From positions 1,240,001 through 1,304,000 of the forward strand of contig NZ_AP026802.1 in assembly GCF_033095985.1 (NCBI RefSeq): a stretch of 64,000 nt of DNA, given 5' to 3'. Below, piece by piece: positions 53,920 through 64,000 of the stretch. Under the pieces are notes generated by a model. It had not been told where the DNA came from and did no database searches. It saw nothing but the letters and a program-made list of their open reading frames with translations. Numbering within the stretch: the first letter of the stretch is position 1; the number at the start of each line of letters is the position of its first letter. This DNA is from Xylocopilactobacillus apicola (lineage in GTDB: Bacteria > Bacillota > Bacilli > Lactobacillales > Lactobacillaceae). The translations under genes and the position numbers were made by a program.

Positions 53920-56559
53920 TTAAAGAGTACTAATAATATTTGGAGCTTCATCAATTGCTGCTTGAATTTTATCAGTCTCTTTTCCTCCAGCAACAGCCAT
54001 TAGCGGATTTCCGCCTCCACGACCACCAAAAATCTCGGCAAATAAATTAATAGTTGTCTTGGCGTTAACTTCTTTAGTCGCGCGTTCTTTAGAAAATGCT
54101 ACTAAGAATGAAGCTTTACCATTTTTATTACTTGCTATCAGCAAAAGATCTGAAATTCTCTGATTACGCCACTTATCAGCAATTTCTCTAAGTTCTTTTG
54201 CATCAAGGTTCTGTAATACTGCGGCGGTATAAGTCCATGAACCTGATTTTTCAACTTTTTCAAATAGAGCTTTCGCTTCATCAGTTGCGTGAGCTTCCTT
54301 AAGAGCATTTAACTCCTGTTGAACTGATTTCAACTCATTTTTCAAATTAACAACTTTTTCAAGTCCATCTGAAAGTTTTAGCACGCTAAGCTCTTGCATC
54401 ACTGATTTAGCTTGAGCTGCTTCATCTTTTAGATAATCATACAAACCATCGCCCGTTAGAGCAACAATTCGACGAACACCTGAACCAATTCCGCTAGACT
54501 CAGTAATCTTAAACATCCCAATCTCAGCAGTATTATTGACATGATCTCCCCCACACAACTGGGTCGAATAATCACCCACCTTAACTACTCGGACGACATC
54601 TCCGTATTTCTCAGAAAATAGCGCAACTGCACCTTGATCAATTGCTTCTTGATAGGGCATTTCTTGCGCGGTTACAGCAATATTTGCAAAAATCTTCTCA
54701 TTAACGATATCTTCAACCTTCGTGATTTGATCTGAACTCAATTTCTCATCACTAGTAAAATCAAATCGCAAATACCCTGGGGCTACAAGCGATCCTGCCT
54801 GGTGACTGCTTGGTCCCAAAACATCCCGCAAAGCTTCATCAACTAAATGGGTCGCTGTATGATTTCGTTTGATTTGCTCGTTACGTTTGGCATCAATTTC
54901 TAAACGATATTTATTTCCAACTTTAAGTTCCTTTAAGACAGCAAGATAGTGCATATTTTGACCATTAGGAGCATGTTTTGTATCACTAACTGTTGCCACT
55001 AACTCACCACTTTGATCGTAAATCCAGCCAGTATCTCCGACTTGCCCTCCCATTTCTGCATAGAAAGGCGTTCGATCAAAGATCGCTAATGCATCACCTG
55101 TAGTAACCACTGAAACTTTTTGTTCGTCTTGAATTAATAAATCCAATTCACAATTATCAACAACTTGTTCTTCATATCCCTTATAAATGCTTTTTTCTTG
55201 ATAATTAAGTAGATCAGCATTTTGGCTACCCATCGAAATAGTGACACCACGAGCTTTACGAGCTCGCTCTTTTTGATTTTCCATATCTTTTTGGTAACCA
55301 ATTAAATCAACTTTTAGCCCTGATTCTGCAGCTGCTTCTTGGGTTAACTCAACTGGAAATCCGTAAGTATCAAAAAGTTTAAACGCATCACTTCCTGAAA
55401 TAGTCTTGGATTGTTTAACTTCAGGAGATTCAATTAATGAGTTCAGTAATTTCAGGCCATCATTTAGAGTAACTGCAAACTTAGCCTCTTCGCGCTTGAT
55501 TACTTGTTGAATTTTAGCCATATTATCACTAAGTTCAGGATAGTAAGATTTCATAATTTCCGCCACGATTGGAGCTAAATCAGCAAGAAATTGACGATTT
55601 ACTTTAAGTTTTTGTCCATTTAAAACAGCTCGACGCAACAATCGCCTTAACACATAACCTCTTCCAACATTTGATGGCTCAGCTCCGTCACTAATCGCAA
55701 AAACTAATGTTCGCACGTGATCTGCAATGATTTTAAAAGATGAATCAATCTTTTCATCTTGCCCATAGCGATAAGGGGAATCCTGCTCAATTGCGTGAAT
55801 GATCGGTAAGAACAAATCTGTTTCATAATTTGTCTTTGCATGCTGAAAAACAGAAACTACTCGTTCTAATCCCATCCCGGTATCAATATTTTTGTGAGGT
55901 TGTTCGACATAACTACCATCTGGAAGATGATTCAATTCAGAGAAAACAATATTCCAAATTTCTAAATAGCGTTCATTCTCGCCACCCGGATAATTCTCTG
56001 GATCATCGACTGGAATATTATTAAACTCCTGTCCCCGATCAAAGAAAACTTCGGTGTCTGGTCCACACGGGCCGCCACCAATATCCCAAAAATTATCTTC
56101 TACTTCATAGATATGGTCAGATGAAACTCCATTTTGGATCCACAGTTTTTTTGAGTCTTGATCTTTAGGATAAACTGTGACGTAAAGTTTTGATTGATCT
56201 AAGCCAAACCAATCAGGACTTGTTAAAAGTTCCCACGCCCATGCAATTGCTTCCTTTTTGAAATAATCGCCAACCGAAAAATTTCCTAGCATTTCAAAAA
56301 AAGTTAGATGCCGAGCAGTTTTACCAACATTTTCGATATCATTAGTTCGAATACTTTTTTGAGCATTTGTAATCCGCGGATTTTGCGGGACAACCGTTCC
56401 ATCAAAATATTTCTTTAAAGTAGCGACCCCTGAATTAATCCAAAGTAATGACGGATCATCAACAGGAATTAATGAAGCACTAGGTTCAACATCATGTCCT
56501 TTTGACTTAAAAAAATCCAAAAACATTTGTCTCACTTGTCCACTTGTCAATTCTTTCAA
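53920..56559 (-). CDS. alaS: Alanyl-tRNA synthetase
   Basis: An 879-residue class II synthetase: catalytic core (G-V-A-T-L-K-K-Y-F, G-P-C-G-P-D-T-E), editing domain with N-H-T-A-T-H (HxxxH) and C-G-G-D-H, and C-Ala domain ending G-G-R-G-G-G-N-P. The start is 12 bases past the stop of the unknown gene, so alaS has no T-box leader of its own. In Firmicutes ireB normally follows alaS; here a terminator and AEC gene follow. Confidence 0.97.
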   Translation of the reverse strand: MKELTSGQVRQMFLDFFKSKGHDVEPSASLIPVDDPSLLWINSGVATLKKYFDGTVVPQNPRITNAQKSIRTNDIENVGKTARHLTFFEMLGNFSVGDYFKKEAIAWAWELLTSPDWFGLDQSKLYVTVYPKDQDSKKLWIQNGVSSDHIYEVEDNFWDIGGGPCGPDTEVFFDRGQEFNNIPVDDPENYPGGENERYLEIWNIVFSELNHLPDGSYVEQPHKNIDTGMGLERVVSVFQHAKTNYETDLFLPIIHAIEQDSPYRYGQDEKIDSSFKIIADHVRTLVFAISDGAEPSNVGRGYVLRRLLRRAVLNGQKLKVNRQFLADLAPIVAEIMKSYYPELSDNMAKIQQVIKREEAKFAVTLNDGLKLLNSLIESPEVKQSKTISGSDAFKLFDTYGFPVELTQEAAAESGLKVDLIGYQKDMENQKERARKARGVTISMGSQNADLLNYQEKSIYKGYEEQVVDNCELDLLIQDEQKVSVVTTGDALAIFDRTPFYAEMGGQVGDTGWIYDQSGELVATVSDTKHAPNGQNMHYLAVLKELKVGNKYRLEIDAKRNEQIKRNHTATHLVDEALRDVLGPSSHQAGSLVAPGYLRFDFTSDEKLSSDQITKVEDIVNEKIFANIAVTAQEMPYQEAIDQGAVALFSEKYGDVVRVVKVGDYSTQLCGGDHVNNTAEIGMFKITESSGIGSGVRRIVALTGDGLYDYLKDEAAQAKSVMQELSVLKLSDGLEKVVNLKNELKSVQQELNALKEAHATDEAKALFEKVEKSGSWTYTAAVLQNLDAKELREIADKWRNQRISDLLLIASNKNGKASFLVAFSKERATKEVNAKTTINLFAEIFGGRGGGNPLMAVAGGKETDKIQAAIDEAPNIISTL

Positions 56560-56571
56560 AGTTTATACCTC

Positions 56572-57549
56572 TTAATCAATTTTAATTCTAATCACTGGCC
56601 GATACTCCATCTGCCAATTATCGATTGGTTCTTTAAAATAGTCAAAGTCCGGAACAAAACCACTGTCAAAAAAACTCGCATATTTTACATATTTAGTTAA
56701 ACGTCCCTTTTGGCTCACTGGTCCTTCTAAATAACGAAAAGGATTATCAGTTAACAAATAATTATTATCATCTTTTTTAATCTTAATTCCAAACCGATTT
56801 GGAACATAATAAAGCCGGTCCACTGTTGCTGGATCTAAAACATCACCCCAAGGGAAAAACGTCATCATTCCTCCACTTTTTAGGTAGTAATACTCATCTG
56901 CAGAGATGAAATCAACTCCTCTTTTGGCGAAATTCTCCATTAGTTGACCTGGCTGTAAACAAGATTTTTTAAAGACCTTGGCCACCTTTTCTAATGAATC
57001 CTCCTGCAAAAAAAAGTGGGGTGTATCTTGACGCGTTTTAAAAAGCTCAGTTAATTCATTTCGATAAGTCATCTCAATCTTACTATCGATTATTTGACGA
57101 CCATCGTAAAGATCATAATAACCAACGCTTTGTCCACTCACCGGTATTGCATCAACTGATACCAAAAATGGATCGATAGAGACCTGTTGGGGATCATGTT
57201 TTTTTTGGATCGTATAATAACTCGCATATTTAAAAAATTTATCTGCCTGAGCTTGATTAAAGTGATTATCTAAAGCAAATAAAAGCTGATTATTTTCACA
57301 AAAACTATCCCAATCGTAACTTTCGAGAAAGTCTCTTTTTCCTGGAACGAAGACGTAACGTAACCCGTCGATAACAACTTCCCAAACTCGAAAACGTTCA
57401 TTTTTAAAATGTCGTTCAACAGGCTTTAGATCTTGAATCTCACTTAAGGGGCTTACAAAATAGCGAATAATTTGTTGAAAATTTCTTTTTTGCTCATCCT
57501 CCGTTAAATCAGGCCACACTTCCAAATAGAGTGCATTAAGCTCTTTCAT
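56572..57549 (-). CDS. Uncharacterised protein, 325 aa
   Basis: A soluble 325-residue protein that I do not recognise. It is aromatic-rich (many Y, F, W), with no signal peptide, helix bundle or known catalytic motif. Possible landmarks are Y-V-F-V-P-G-K-R-D near 65, a central S-K-I-E-M-T-Y-R, M-T-F-F-P-W-G-D near 235 and a terminal Y-R-P-V-I-R-I. The F-P-W-G and R-P-V pieces loosely recall formylglycine-generating-enzyme folds, but too little to assign. It overlaps the helicase by 14 bases and precedes alaS by 12, so it is in the operon. Confidence 0.72.
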   Translation of the reverse strand: MKELNALYLEVWPDLTEDEQKRNFQQIIRYFVSPLSEIQDLKPVERHFKNERFRVWEVVIDGLRYVFVPGKRDFLESYDWDSFCENNQLLFALDNHFNQAQADKFFKYASYYTIQKKHDPQQVSIDPFLVSVDAIPVSGQSVGYYDLYDGRQIIDSKIEMTYRNELTELFKTRQDTPHFFLQEDSLEKVAKVFKKSCLQPGQLMENFAKRGVDFISADEYYYLKSGGMMTFFPWGDVLDPATVDRLYYVPNRFGIKIKKDDNNYLLTDNPFRYLEGPVSQKGRLTKYVKYASFFDSGFVPDFDYFKEPIDNWQMEYRPVIRIKID

Positions 57550-58861
57550 TAGACTGCTTGCCCTTTCTTCTCATTTGACGCTTGGTATACGAGTTAATGC
57601 GATGCTTATAACCAGGCTTTACTTTCTTCATTCGGCTAGGCACTAACACATCTCGGTGATGATTAGCAAGCTGTTCACGATGCCGTTCACGACGCTTACG
57701 GTGATCAATTTTTACCAGCTCTCCCTTGGAAAGTCGTACTTCTTGGAATTTAATTCCCTTTGCTTCCAAAGCTTTTACTTTTTTAAGGTCTTGTTGATAC
57801 AAAGTGATTGCAACCCCTTTTTGACCCATTCGAGCAGTTCGACCGACCCGGTGAATAAAATACTCTAAATCATTAGGAATATCATCATTAACAATTAAAC
57901 TAATCCCAGGAATATCAATACCACGAGCTGCTAAATCAGTCGAAACAACAAATTCATAATCAAGATTAATAATCTTTTTCATAATTTGATGCCTGCGACG
58001 ACTCGGTAAATCGCCATGCATCTGAGCAATGTTTAAGCCTTTTGCACTAAGAAATTGATAGATTTCTTCAACTCTCTTTTTGGTGTTAGCAAAAATGAAA
58101 ACCAAAAACTCTGGTTTTCTAGTAACAAGGCGATAAATAATTTCTTCTTTTGTTAGAGAACGTGTAGAAATTAGATAATTCTTGACATTATCGTTGATGA
58201 CTTTTTCGTTAGGAACTTGCTTAATTGCAACATCCCCGTGTAAATACTTTTTGATCATCAACTGAAGTTGTTGATTTATTGTCGCTGAGAAGAACAAAAT
58301 TTGATGAAGATTAGGAAGTGTCTCTAAAATCACGTTCAAATTCTCGGCATTTCCAAGATCAAGTGCCATATCTGCTTCGTCAATCACCAAAGAAACAAAC
58401 GAGGCGTAATGTTTTCTAAGCTCTGGCAACAATTCGACAATTCGCCCAGGTGTTCCAATCACAATTTGTGGTAAATTATTTTCAACTTTTGCTTCAAGAC
58501 GTGATAATTCTTTACCACCAATCAAAAGCTGAATTTTTGCAGGTACTGGCAATAATTGATTCAACTCATCTGCCATCGAAGCTAATTGTTCAGCTAATTC
58601 GCGACTCGGCGAAACAATCACTGCCTGAATTTCTTTTTTAGCCAAATCAAGATTATTAAATAATGGCAATAAAAAAGCGTGACTTTTTCCACTGCCAGTT
58701 TCCGACATCCCAATCACGTTTTCTTTTTTTAAGGCACTAAAAAAGATGCGTTCTTGAACTTTCGTAGGTTTTTTAAAACCTAGTTTATCAATTGCTTCAA
58801 CGATTTCAGGTTTAAAATTGTAATTTGCAAAAGGTGATTTCTGCTGGTTTTGATTATTTAT
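57536..58861 (-). CDS. DEAD-box RNA helicase, CshB-like, with non-standard start
   Basis: ATP-dependent RNA helicase: motif I S-E-T-G-S-G-K-S, Ia S-P-S-R-E-L-A, Ib T-P-G-R-I, II I-D-E-A-D, III S-A-T-I, V A-A-R-G-I-D, VI H-R-V-G-R-T-A-R, basic C-tail. The first ATG in frame (58717) lies at motif I, but the open frame continues upstream and encodes the Q-motif region (P-E-I-V-E-A-I-D-K-L-G-F, then P-T-K-V-Q-E-R). No ATG/GTG/TTG occurs before the upstream stop except a GTG just before motif I. The likely start is ATA at 58859-58861 overlapping the DHH stop, giving 441 residues. A lost ATG or rare initiation codon is suspected. Confidence 0.72.
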   Translation of the reverse strand: MNNQNQQKSPFANYNFKPEIVEAIDKLGFKKPTKVQERIFFSALKKENVIGMSETGSGKSHAFLLPLFNNLDLAKKEIQAVIVSPSRELAEQLASMADELNQLLPVPAKIQLLIGGKELSRLEAKVENNLPQIVIGTPGRIVELLPELRKHYASFVSLVIDEADMALDLGNAENLNVILETLPNLHQILFFSATINQQLQLMIKKYLHGDVAIKQVPNEKVINDNVKNYLISTRSLTKEEIIYRLVTRKPEFLVFIFANTKKRVEEIYQFLSAKGLNIAQMHGDLPSRRRHQIMKKIINLDYEFVVSTDLAARGIDIPGISLIVNDDIPNDLEYFIHRVGRTARMGQKGVAITLYQQDLKKVKALEAKGIKFQEVRLSKGELVKIDHRKRRERHREQLANHHRDVLVPSRMKKVKPGYKHRINSYTKRQMRRKGKQSNERA

Positions 58862-59804
58862 AACTCTCTACCGCTCTTTCTAATTCCTTATAAATTTCTG
58901 ATAATTCTCGTTCATCTTCAGCGTCAGCCCCACTGGCCAAAGCATGTCCACCACCATGATGAGATTTAGCAATTTCATTAATTGCAACGCCCTTTGATCG
59001 TAAATGTACTCGAAAAGTCAAGTCGCGTTTTTGAACAAAAACTACCCACGCCTTCACATTTGATAAATGACCTGGTACCGATACAATCGTATGAGCTTGA
59101 TCCATGTTCAATTGATATTCTTGAAGAGTATCACGATAAACAATCACCATGGCAGCCCCACTTTGACTAATTGTTAAGTGTTCTAAAACATAGCCTTGCA
59201 GTCTGCCTTGACCTAAGGTGATCTCACTTAACCTCTCAGCAATTTCTGAAGCATTAAATTCATGTTTTAAAAGATCCGCGGTGACTTCAAAAGTATGGGC
59301 CGTAGCATTCGAATAAAGAAATCTCCCCGTATCACCAACAATTCCCAAATAAAGGAGACGGGCCGCCTTAGAGTTAATTTTTAATTTACCATGGCTTTTT
59401 GAAACAAGATCCCATAAAATTTCACTGGAACTTGAGGCCTCAGGCACCACATAACGAATCGTTCCATATGGATCATCGTCTGGATGATGATCAATTTTAA
59501 TTAGCCCTTGACCAAGATGATAGCGCTCGTCATCAATTCGCGGAGTATTTGCCGTGTCGGTGACAATAACTAATGATTTAGCAAAATCCTGATCAGTTAA
59601 ATTATCCATCGAGCCAACCCAGCTTAGCGAGGATTCATTGATCCCGCCAACCTTGATTTTTTTTGAAGGAAAAGAGTTTCTTAAAATTTCCGCCAATCCT
59701 AATTGAGAACCTAATGCATCTGGATCTGGGTGTTGATGACGAAGCACAATTATCTGAGATGATGATGTAATTAAATTTAATATTTTTTCTACTTGATCAT
59801 TCAT
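58854..59804 (-). CDS. DHH family phosphoesterase (NrnA-like oligoribonuclease/pAp phosphatase)
   Basis: A 316-residue DHH-DHHA1 enzyme degrading nanoRNA, pAp or possibly pApA. Motifs: H-Q-H-P-D-P-D-A-L-G-S-Q, V-T-D-T-A-N-T, K-I-D-H-H-P-D-D-D (DHH) and C-terminal G-G-G-H-A-L-A-S-G-A. A TTG at 59810 abuts GAAGG; the ATG at 59804 is better spaced. The gene end overlaps the presumed helicase start. Confidence 0.92.
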   Translation of the reverse strand: MNDQVEKILNLITSSSQIIVLRHQHPDPDALGSQLGLAEILRNSFPSKKIKVGGINESSLSWVGSMDNLTDQDFAKSLVIVTDTANTPRIDDERYHLGQGLIKIDHHPDDDPYGTIRYVVPEASSSSEILWDLVSKSHGKLKINSKAARLLYLGIVGDTGRFLYSNATAHTFEVTADLLKHEFNASEIAERLSEITLGQGRLQGYVLEHLTISQSGAAMVIVYRDTLQEYQLNMDQAHTIVSVPGHLSNVKAWVVFVQKRDLTFRVHLRSKGVAINEIAKSHHGGGHALASGADAEDERELSEIYKELERAVESYK

Positions 59805-59819
59805 GATCAACCTTCTTTT

Positions 59820-61310
59820 CTATCCTTGATAAATCCAGTAGTTGTGATCATTAGCTAACAAATCATTGGCTGATCTCGGACCTAGAGAGCCTGCAGCATA
59901 AAATTCACTATCTGCAAGCGGTTGTTGATGCCAATAATTTACAATTTGATCTGTTAGTTTCCAAGAAGCGCACAACTCCTCCCACTGAACAAAATTAGTT
60001 TTATCTCCATTTAAAACGTCATGAAATAACCGCTGATAAGCTTCTGGCATTTGATGCCGTTCTTCTTCTGTATAAAGTCGCTGCATCTCAAAGTGTGACA
60101 AAATCTTCGTATCTCCGATGGACTTTGCATTATATTTTAAACTAATACCGGAAGATGGATCAATAAAAATCGTTAAAACATTGTTTTTAGCATCAAGATA
60201 AGGACCAGTTTCAGGAGCTTTAAAAACCACATCAATTCTGGTCTCTTTTTCTTTCAGTCTTTTTCCAGTCCGAAAATAGATTGGAACTCCTTTTAAACTA
60301 GGAGTTTGTAACTCCAATTTTCCTGCAACAAAAGTTTCAACATTGGATTTAGGATCGACTCCCGCTTCTTCTCGATAGCCAGGCATTTCTTTTGAAGCAC
60401 AATATTGCCCTCGAACAAAATTATTCAACAAATCTTGTTGATTCAGTGGTTTTAAACTCGCTAATACGCGGTATTTCTGTTCAACAAAATCATTTGCCTC
60501 TAGACTTACAGGTTCTTCCATCGAAGAGAGCATCATTAACTGACTAATATGATTTTGAAACATATCACGTAAAGCTCCCGCTTGCTCATAATAGCCAGCA
60601 CGTTCTTCGACCCCCACTTTTTCAGCAAGTGTAATCTGAATGTTACTAATAAATTTCGAATTCCAGATCGATTTAATTAAAGGATTACTAAAACGAAATG
60701 GTACAATATTTTGAACAATTTCTTTACCTAAATAGTGATCAATGCGATAGATATCTTTTTCAGGAAAAGCCTTTTGAATTTCTTCGTTTAAAGTTTTCGC
60801 ACTTAAATAATCATGACCAAAAGGTTTTTCAATCACCAGGCGATTCGGGTGACTATTTTCTAAAAATTCACAACGAGCTAAATTTTCCGTAATGGTGCCA
60901 AATAAAGTAGGCGCCATTGCCAAATAATAAAGCCATGGTCCATCAATTTGAAACTTTTGAGCAATTTCCCGGGCTCGATGTTTTAACACTTTATAATGAC
61001 CGACATCAGTCACATCATTAGCTTGATAAAAGAAGTGTTTAGCAAAGTTTTGACGATCGTCTTGTGTTGCACCATTTACCTTTGCAATCGAGTCAAGAAC
61101 AATATTCTGGTAATATTCATCAGGCCACGAACGCCGAGAAGTTCCAATTACAGCAAAATGCTCGTTTAAGGTACCTGCTAAAAATAAACGAAACAAAGCG
61201 GGATAAAGTTTACGCCGTGCAAGATCCCCTGAGCCGCCAAATATAATAAATAACGTCTTTTTTTCTTCTACTAAATTGGAATCTAGATCCTTACTTATCG
61301 TTTTCCTCAT
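59820..61310 (-). CDS. zwf: Glucose-6-phosphate 1-dehydrogenase
   Basis: NADP+-dependent oxidation of glucose 6-phosphate, entry to the pentose phosphate/phosphoketolase route. A 496-residue protein with F-G-G-S-G-D-L-A-R-R-K-L near residue 24 and the active-site R-I-D-H-Y-L-G-K-E. It is placed inside the yajC-DHH gene run. Its ATG lies 20 bases inside yajC; the ribosome-binding site there is weak, so coupling with yajC is likely. Confidence 0.96.
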   Translation of the reverse strand: MRKTISKDLDSNLVEEKKTLFIIFGGSGDLARRKLYPALFRLFLAGTLNEHFAVIGTSRRSWPDEYYQNIVLDSIAKVNGATQDDRQNFAKHFFYQANDVTDVGHYKVLKHRAREIAQKFQIDGPWLYYLAMAPTLFGTITENLARCEFLENSHPNRLVIEKPFGHDYLSAKTLNEEIQKAFPEKDIYRIDHYLGKEIVQNIVPFRFSNPLIKSIWNSKFISNIQITLAEKVGVEERAGYYEQAGALRDMFQNHISQLMMLSSMEEPVSLEANDFVEQKYRVLASLKPLNQQDLLNNFVRGQYCASKEMPGYREEAGVDPKSNVETFVAGKLELQTPSLKGVPIYFRTGKRLKEKETRIDVVFKAPETGPYLDAKNNVLTIFIDPSSGISLKYNAKSIGDTKILSHFEMQRLYTEEERHQMPEAYQRLFHDVLNGDKTNFVQWEELCASWKLTDQIVNYWHQQPLADSEFYAAGSLGPRSANDLLANDHNYWIYQG

Positions 61311-61686
61311 TGTCGCTTTCTTCTTCTACATTACCCATCTCAGGGCTATCAGTATCATCTTTAGTGTTGAGATGTTCTGGTTTGTCGACAGATTTCACCT
61401 CCATAATTGCTCCAAGTTCAAAGGTTAAGAAAATATTATTTGCATTTAAAACAAACACTCTTTTAGCTTGATCAACCGAATCAACTGTACCGTGTAAGCC
61501 ACTTCTAGTGATAACTTCATCACCCTTTTTGACTTTCGATAGCCGATCTTGTTGTTCAGCCATCTTCTTTTTTTGAGGGCGAACGGTGAATATGTACATT
61601 GCACCAAATAAGATAATCATCAAGACTAACATATACATCGTTTGTCCCCCTGCACCTTGTTGAGCAGCCATTAAATTAAGTTTCAT
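61291..61686 (-). CDS. yajC: Preprotein translocase accessory subunit YajC
   Basis: A 131-residue membrane protein: one helix (about 17-35), then R-P-Q-K-K-K, K-K-G-D-E-V-I-T-R-S-G-L-H-G and an acidic tail of about 30 residues. Part of the SecDF-YajC complex. Follows tgt in the conserved ruvB-queA-tgt-yajC string. Confidence 0.94.
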   Translation of the reverse strand: MKLNLMAAQQGAGGQTMYMLVLMIILFGAMYIFTVRPQKKKMAEQQDRLSKVKKGDEVITRSGLHGTVDSVDQAKRVFVLNANNIFLTFELGAIMEVKSVDKPEHLNTKDDTDSPEMGNVEEESDNEENDK

Positions 61687-61704
61687 TACTTTACACTCCT
61701 TGTT

Positions 61705-62859
<1,155 letters not shown>

Positions 62860-62864
62860 TCAAT

Positions 62865-63914
62865 TCATTTAATTAACATCGCATCGCCAAAGCTAAAGAA
62901 ACGATACTTTTGTTTAATTGCGTGTTCATATGCTGCTAAAATCTGTTCACGATTAGCAAAAGATGCCACTAACATGACAAGTGTCGACTTCGGCAAATGG
63001 AAATTAGTAATGAGTTCGTCTACTGCTTCCCACTTGAATCCAGGATAAATAAAAATATCTGTATATCCTGAGTCAGCGACAATTTTACCGTCATGATTAT
63101 GAGCAACAGTTTCAAGTGTCCTTACCACCGTTGTCCCATTAGCTATCACGCGATGACCTTCTTGATGAGTTTGATTAATTAAATCGGCAGTCTTTTCATC
63201 CAAGATATAATACTCACTATGCATATGATGTTCTTTAACATTGTCGGTATTCACCGGACGAAATGTCCCTAATCCCACGTGTAAAGTAAGATACGCGACA
63301 TTAACACCTTTATCTTTAACTTTTGCAAGTAAGTCTTTGGTCCAATGTAACCCTGCTGTTGGAGCGGCTGCCGATCCCCAGTTTTTAGCATAAACTGTTT
63401 GGTAACGATCTTTATCTGCCAATTTTTCTTTAATGTAGGGCGGCAGCGGCATTTCTCCCAACTGATCTAAAATTTCTAGGAAAACTCCCTCGTAATTAAA
63501 AGTTACATTGAAGCGTCCTTCTCCAAGATAGTCTTGAATCGTAGCTTTCAATAAGCCATTTCCAAAAACTACCTCTGTTTTCGAATGAAGATGGCGTGCT
63601 GGTTTGGCTAGAACTTCCCAATCATTACTATGAGTGTTTTTTAATAATAGAAATTCAACATGTCCATGAGTATCTGATTTTTCTCCGATTAAGCGGGCAG
63701 GCATGACCTTCGAATCGTTTAAGACCAAAGTATCACCTGGATTTAGATAATCAATAATATTATAGAAATGTTGGTCCGTCAATTGATCAGTTTTACGATC
63801 TAGCACCAAAAGACGTGAACTGGAACGATCTATAATCGGAGTTTGAGCGATTAATTCTGGCGGTAAATCGTAATCGTAACTCTCCGTTGATAATAAATTT
63901 ATTTTACTATTCAA
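62865..63914 (-). CDS. queA: S-adenosylmethionine:tRNA ribosyltransferase-isomerase
   Basis: Converts preQ1-tRNA to epoxyqueuosine-tRNA. A 349-residue protein with [14 protein letters not shown] at the N-terminus, [18 protein letters not shown] and T-N-F-H-L-P-K-S-T. No ATG occurs near the 5' end; a TTG (63914) overlapping the ruvB stop with GAAGAG upstream is the likely start. Confidence 0.95.
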   Translation of the reverse strand: MNSKINLLSTESYDYDLPPELIAQTPIIDRSSSRLLVLDRKTDQLTDQHFYNIIDYLNPGDTLVLNDSKVMPARLIGEKSDTHGHVEFLLLKNTHSNDWEVLAKPARHLHSKTEVVFGNGLLKATIQDYLGEGRFNVTFNYEGVFLEILDQLGEMPLPPYIKEKLADKDRYQTVYAKNWGSAAAPTAGLHWTKDLLAKVKDKGVNVAYLTLHVGLGTFRPVNTDNVKEHHMHSEYYILDEKTADLINQTHQEGHRVIANGTTVVRTLETVAHNHDGKIVADSGYTDIFIYPGFKWEAVDELITNFHLPKSTLVMLVASFANREQILAAYEHAIKQKYRFFSFGDAMLIK

Positions 63915-64000
63915 ATTTCTCTTCTTTTCTAACTTTTTTTAAATGTTCAATCCCCATAGGAGTAATCATTCTCCCAGATGGGGTGCGAGCAATAAAGCCC
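63907..64000 (-). CDS. ruvB: Holliday junction helicase RuvB, C-terminal end (truncated by window edge)
   Basis: The last 30 codons are visible: [14 protein letters not shown], the winged-helix end of RuvB (family pattern G-x-I-x-R-T-P-x-G-R). Position before queA-tgt-yajC is the standard one. Only the 3' end lies in the window. Confidence 0.85.
   Translation of the reverse strand, partial: GFIARTPSGRMITPMGIEHLKKVRKEEKFE

Overview
This 64-kb stretch is a chromosomal segment of a low-GC Gram-positive bacterium, almost certainly a member of the Lactobacillaceae (genus not resolvable by eye). The evidence is AT-rich DNA with purine-rich Shine-Dalgarno sequences, Firmicutes gene strings (ftsK/ymfF/ymfH/rodZ/pgsA; ireB/yqgF/DUF1292/cvpA/mutS2; ruvB/queA/tgt/yajC; secG/rnr/smpB), SLAP-like wall repeats, a lactococcin-972-type bacteriocin and zwf. 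Most genes lie on the minus strand. No rRNA, tRNA, CRISPR array, phage or intact transposase was seen.

Layout. 1-2.1 kb (+): the 3' part of murI, then rdgB, a YfcE-type phosphodiesterase and a DUF2507 gene. 2.1-5.3 kb (-): YdcF-type membrane protein, an unknown small protein and uvrC. 5.3-9.3 kb (-): a bacteriocin module with a lactococcin-972-like prepeptide, DUF1430 membrane protein, ABC ATPase and an orphan LytTR regulator. The regulator's receiver domain has lost its acidic pocket and carries Glu where the phospho-Asp should be. A 20-bp-spaced direct repeat sits just upstream of the bacteriocin promoter. 9.3-13.5 kb (-): trxA, a disulfide reductase and a betaine/choline-type ABC transporter. 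13.6-18.9 kb: purine interconversion (guaC, purA, purB), a class-I amidotransferase and a degenerate PDDEXK protein. 19-22.9 kb (-): ireB-yqgF-DUF1292-cvpA-mutS2.

22.9-31.4 kb: a 469-base intergenic region with a structured, terminated plus-strand element ahead of thrB, an APC permease, secG-rnr-smpB and serC-serA. 31.5-39 kb: PepO peptidase, a SLAP-like surface protein, a processive GT2, and a GtrB-like GT2 with a polytopic partner. A 152-bp MITE-like inverted repeat sits between convergent genes here. 39-49 kb (-): heterodimeric ABC exporter, pgsA, rodZ, an M16 peptidase pair (one catalytically dead) and ftsK. 49-53.8 kb (-): DUF1149, trmL, AI-2E protein, a SrlB-like IIA protein lacking its phospho-His, MFS and AEC transporters. 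53.9-64 kb (-): alaS, an unknown gene, a CshB-like DEAD helicase with no normal start codon, a DHH phosphoesterase, zwf, yajC, tgt, queA and the 3' end of ruvB.

How it fits together. Housekeeping strings that are contiguous in many Firmicutes appear split here. mutS2, trxA and uvrC are separated by a purine/osmolyte block and by the bacteriocin module. alaS and ireB, usually neighbours, are 31 kb apart. The most interesting system is the bacteriocin module: peptide, exporter/immunity ABC pair, an apparently phosphorylation-independent LytTR regulator and its likely operator. It is a variant of a known family, not a wholly new one.
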